Shown: piece after piece, positions 12,860-14,778 of the stretch
How positions within the stretch are numbered: the stretch's first letter is position 1
How the letters are laid out: every line of letters begins with the position of its first letter
Origin: Bordetella parapertussis
GTDB lineage: Bacteria > Pseudomonadota > Gammaproteobacteria > Burkholderiales > Burkholderiaceae_A
Assembly: GCA_945901825.1 (NCBI GenBank)
Contig: CAMDMC010000035.1
Coordinates: 1-14,778, forward strand
Direction: 5' to 3'
DNA: 14,778 nt
Program-made: the position numbers and the translations under genes
Notes under the pieces: generated by a model
Database searches by the model: none
Seen by the model: the letters and a program-made list of their open reading frames with translations, nothing else
What the model was told of the DNA's origin: nothing

Positions 12860-14778
12860 CTTCTGATGTTAATAATGGCCTGGGTTAGGGTGTTATTGGT
12901 TTCAATTGCCTTGGCATTGGCCTGGAAGTTTCGCTGATTGGTAATCAGTTCGATCAGTTCCGCGGTCAAGTCCACATTGGCCCGTTCCCTAGCACCAGCA
13001 CGAACCGTACCAAAGCCTGCTGTTCCCGCCTCACCTAAGGTTACTGAACCCGACTGAGAGGTCTCGTAGTAACTGGCATCACCAATTTGCCGCAACCCCG
13101 TTGGATTCGAAAAGTTGGCAAGAACAATTTTGGCTAAGTTCTTCACGGTGCCGTTGGAGTAGTTCGCTGACACAAGGCCATCATCACCAATATCTAGACC
13201 AATCAGGTCACCTTCGGGTCGCCCGTTCTGGTCTTGGGCAAGAACCGAGAAGGGGTTAGAGAACTGGGTTGATCCGTCGTAATCAATGGCAATTCCTAAA
13301 GTGGCGCCGGATGTACCAATGGTTTCACTCGCAAACTTAATGGCGGACCCTGGCGAGACAAGCTGACCTGCAGTATCAAAGGTTAGCTCGCCCTTATCGA
13401 AGAAGACCGGTGCCCAAAGGTCTCGCGTCTCTTCTTCTGAAAAATCCCCGGCGTCAGTGGTCTCGTTACCATCACGGTCGACATACAAGGGGAAGCCCTC
13501 CGGGTCGGTCGCTTGAGGGGGTTCCACCCATTCAGTGGTCCCGCCCCGAACGCTCTCTAGATCGTTAAGACCCCAGACGCTTGGTCCAGAGATTTTCAAG
13601 AAAGAGTCGTCACCCGTGGTGCCTGTGGTGAACTGGAAGGCCCTGGTATTAGTTACCGGGTTTGTTACAACCTCTACTTTGACCCCGTTGACCGTTCGCC
13701 CAAAGGAGTCGGCTAACGAATTAATGCGGCGCTCTAGAAGATCGCGGAACTCTTCAATGTTGTAATCCTCTTTTCGAGGCATTTGGATAAGGCCGGTCAC
13801 GTTATCCACTGTTACAACGAAAGTGTCGTTACGCGCGTCGACTACAAATTTGTTGTCTAAGTTAATACCAATGGCGCCACCTGTAAGCACGGCAGGTTTT
13901 GACTCAATGCCGCGAACGGGAACGTCCGAGGGTAGAACAACAGGAGAGGCGCCTGTGGCAGCAGGAACCACTTCGTCAGCGGCTGTTTGAGTAAACCCAA
14001 AGAGAATGTTCGCAAGATCAGAGGCGTCACTAATTTTTACACTTGAGGTGTCGCCTGTAGTACCCGAAGAAATTTCAAAAATACGGTCGGTGTCGTTGAA
14101 AGTCACCTCTACACCATAGCGCTGGTCAGCCTGTGCCAGCATTTCGCGGCCATTAGGAAGTACAACAGAACCGTACGTTCCCGTATTGGGGTCTACCGCT
14201 GTGGGCACGATTTCCAACCCAAATAACTCGTTACGACCACTTGTTGCGGAGCCCAAGCGAATGATGTCGTCTTCCTCGCCCTTAAACGTGAAGCTACCTG
14301 CAACTGCGTCGTAGCCTACTTGTATAGCTCGAAAAGAGTCGGCCCGCGATATTTTTGTATTCGCCGTTGAATTGGCAAGCTCAGCCTGACTGGCCACGTA
14401 ATCTTGAATGGTAGACAGCGTTTCTTGATCAACATACTGCCCGCCAACCTCCGTTAGCAGCGCAACAGCTTCTGAGCTTGCCGTGGCCTGCGCTTCTTGA
14501 ATTGCCTCAAGCACTGAACTGGCCGTTGCAGTTCGGCTTGAGTACGCTTCAACCGCAGCCCTCTGCGGGCCATTGGAAGAGGCTAAAACCGCCTCGTAAA
14601 CTGAAAGCGCCGTTGAAGAGGCCCTGGCTGCCTCGGCCTCAGCCGCAGCCAGCGCACCCTCAACAGAGCCTCGCGCAGGAGTCGTTGCATCACCATAGCC
14701 ATAGAAGTAGGCATTACCCACATCTTGCGAAGCCGCTGCCTGGCGAATGGCAGTCAGAATCTCGGCCTTCGTAAGCTT
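12856..14778 (-). CDS. flgE: Flagellar hook protein FlgE, enlarged; 5' end cut by the right edge
   Basis: FlgE is the hook subunit. The frame is open through the right edge, giving 640 visible residues. A GTG at 14719-14721 is only an internal Val, and the true N-terminal SNNxAN-type motif lies outside. The C-terminus is diagnostic: KIVLANFSNPTGLRQIGD, AGARERANVDLTAELIELIT, NQRNFQANAKAIETNNTLTQ, ending IINIRS. The visible part alone exceeds many whole FlgE proteins (about 400 in Salmonella). Visible residues about 38-157 are Ala-rich and predicted helical. A module is duplicated, with SSGTTGDTSSVKIS and TTGTTGDDSFLKIS 144 residues apart. Such extra domains would sit on the outer surface of the hook. 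Calling it FlgE rests on the C-terminus and on the position before flgF. Confidence 0.92.
   Translation of the reverse strand, partial: KLTKAEILTAIRQAAASQDVGNAYFYGYGDATTPARGSVEGALAAAEAEAARASSTALSVYEAVLASSNGPQRAAVEAYSSRTATASSVLEAIQEAQATASSEAVALLTEVGGQYVDQETLSTIQDYVASQAELANSTANTKISRADSFRAIQVGYDAVAGSFTFKGEEDDIIRLGSATSGRNELFGLEIVPTAVDPNTGTYGSVVLPNGREMLAQADQRYGVEVTFNDTDRIFEISSGTTGDTSSVKISDASDLANILFGFTQTAADEVVPAATGASPVVLPSDVPVRGIESKPAVLTGGAIGINLDNKFVVDARNDTFVVTVDNVTGLIQMPRKEDYNIEEFRDLLERRINSLADSFGRTVNGVKVEVVTNPVTNTRAFQFTTGTTGDDSFLKISGPSVWGLNDLESVRGGTTEWVEPPQATDPEGFPLYVDRDGNETTDAGDFSEEETRDLWAPVFFDKGELTFDTAGQLVSPGSAIKFASETIGTSGATLGIAIDYDGSTQFSNPFSVLAQDQNGRPEGDLIGLDIGDDGLVSANYSNGTVKNLAKIVLANFSNPTGLRQIGDASYYETSQSGSVTLGEAGTAGFGTVRAGARERANVDLTAELIELITNQRNFQANAKAIETNNTLTQAIINIRS
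13555..14103 (-). repeat. Duplicated module inside FlgE
   Basis: Two protein segments (13993-14103 and 13555-13671) share the pattern V-T-F/T-N, a four- to five-residue turn, then (F/I)-x-(I/F)-(S/T)-(S/T)-G-T-T-G-D-x-S-x-(V/L)-K-I-S. Each is followed by a Leu/Asn-rich helix start (DLANILFGF, WGLNDLESV). Copies are 144 residues apart. The strand-rich pattern resembles flagellin-IN-type modules. The similarity is clear at protein level and weak at DNA level. Confidence 0.55.

Noticed and set aside
12856..14721. flgE as a complete gene starting at GTG 14719-14721
   Set aside because: The same frame continues upstream to the right edge (KLTKAEILTAIRQAAASQD), and the conserved hook N-terminus is absent, so the gene is cut by the edge.
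14773..14778. HindIII site AAGCTT exactly at the right edge
   Set aside because: It may mark a cloning boundary, but the same six bases occur elsewhere in the window (for example in fliD). It carries no biological signal.

Overview
The window is one continuous block of flagellar structural genes, all read from the minus strand, so transcription runs from the right edge to the left. FlgH (L-ring lipoprotein) and FlgI (P-ring, periplasmic) show that the owner is a Gram-negative bacterium with a polar- or lateral-type flagellum crossing an outer membrane. The flagellin N-terminus, the presence of flaG, and sigma-28- and sigma-54-like promoter sequences fit a member of the Pseudomonadota with a tiered flagellar cascade. 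I cannot name the lineage from sequence alone. No tRNA, rRNA, mobile element, CRISPR array or plus-strand gene is supported. The long plus-strand reading frames are antisense shadows of the flagellar genes.

Layout in transcription order: flgE (hook, 5' end cut by the right edge), flgF (proximal rod), a 169-base gap holding a perfect palindrome and a sigma-54-like promoter, flgG (distal rod), flgH (L-ring), flgI (P-ring), flgJ (rod-binding chaperone/cap without a hydrolase domain), flgK (first hook-filament junction protein, 1665 residues, about three times the usual size), flgL (second junction protein), fliD (filament cap), flaG and the start of a flagellin gene (fliC, cut by the left edge). 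Every intergenic gap is under 300 bases. The rod/ring genes are packed closely. The longer gaps are before flgG, fliD, flaG and fliC, and each of these holds a recognisable promoter.

The genes build the flagellum from inside out: rod (FlgF, FlgG, with FlgJ), bushing rings (FlgH, FlgI), hook (FlgE), junction (FlgK, FlgL), cap (FliD), filament (flagellin), with FlaG influencing filament length. Promoters match this order. Near-consensus sigma-28 boxes with an exact 11-base spacer stand before fliD, flaG and fliC, and a sigma-54 -24/-12 element stands before flgG. No flgM, flgN, fliS or fliT is visible here.

The points most worth attention are the giant FlgK, with about 1,100 extra residues that include a degenerate repeat array; the enlarged FlgE, with an alanine-rich predicted helical segment and a duplicated module; stem-loops placed at the predicted 5' ends of the fliC and flaG mRNAs; and the regulatory gap between flgF and flgG. 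This looks like a standard flagellar operon with unusually elaborated hook and junction proteins rather than a new system.
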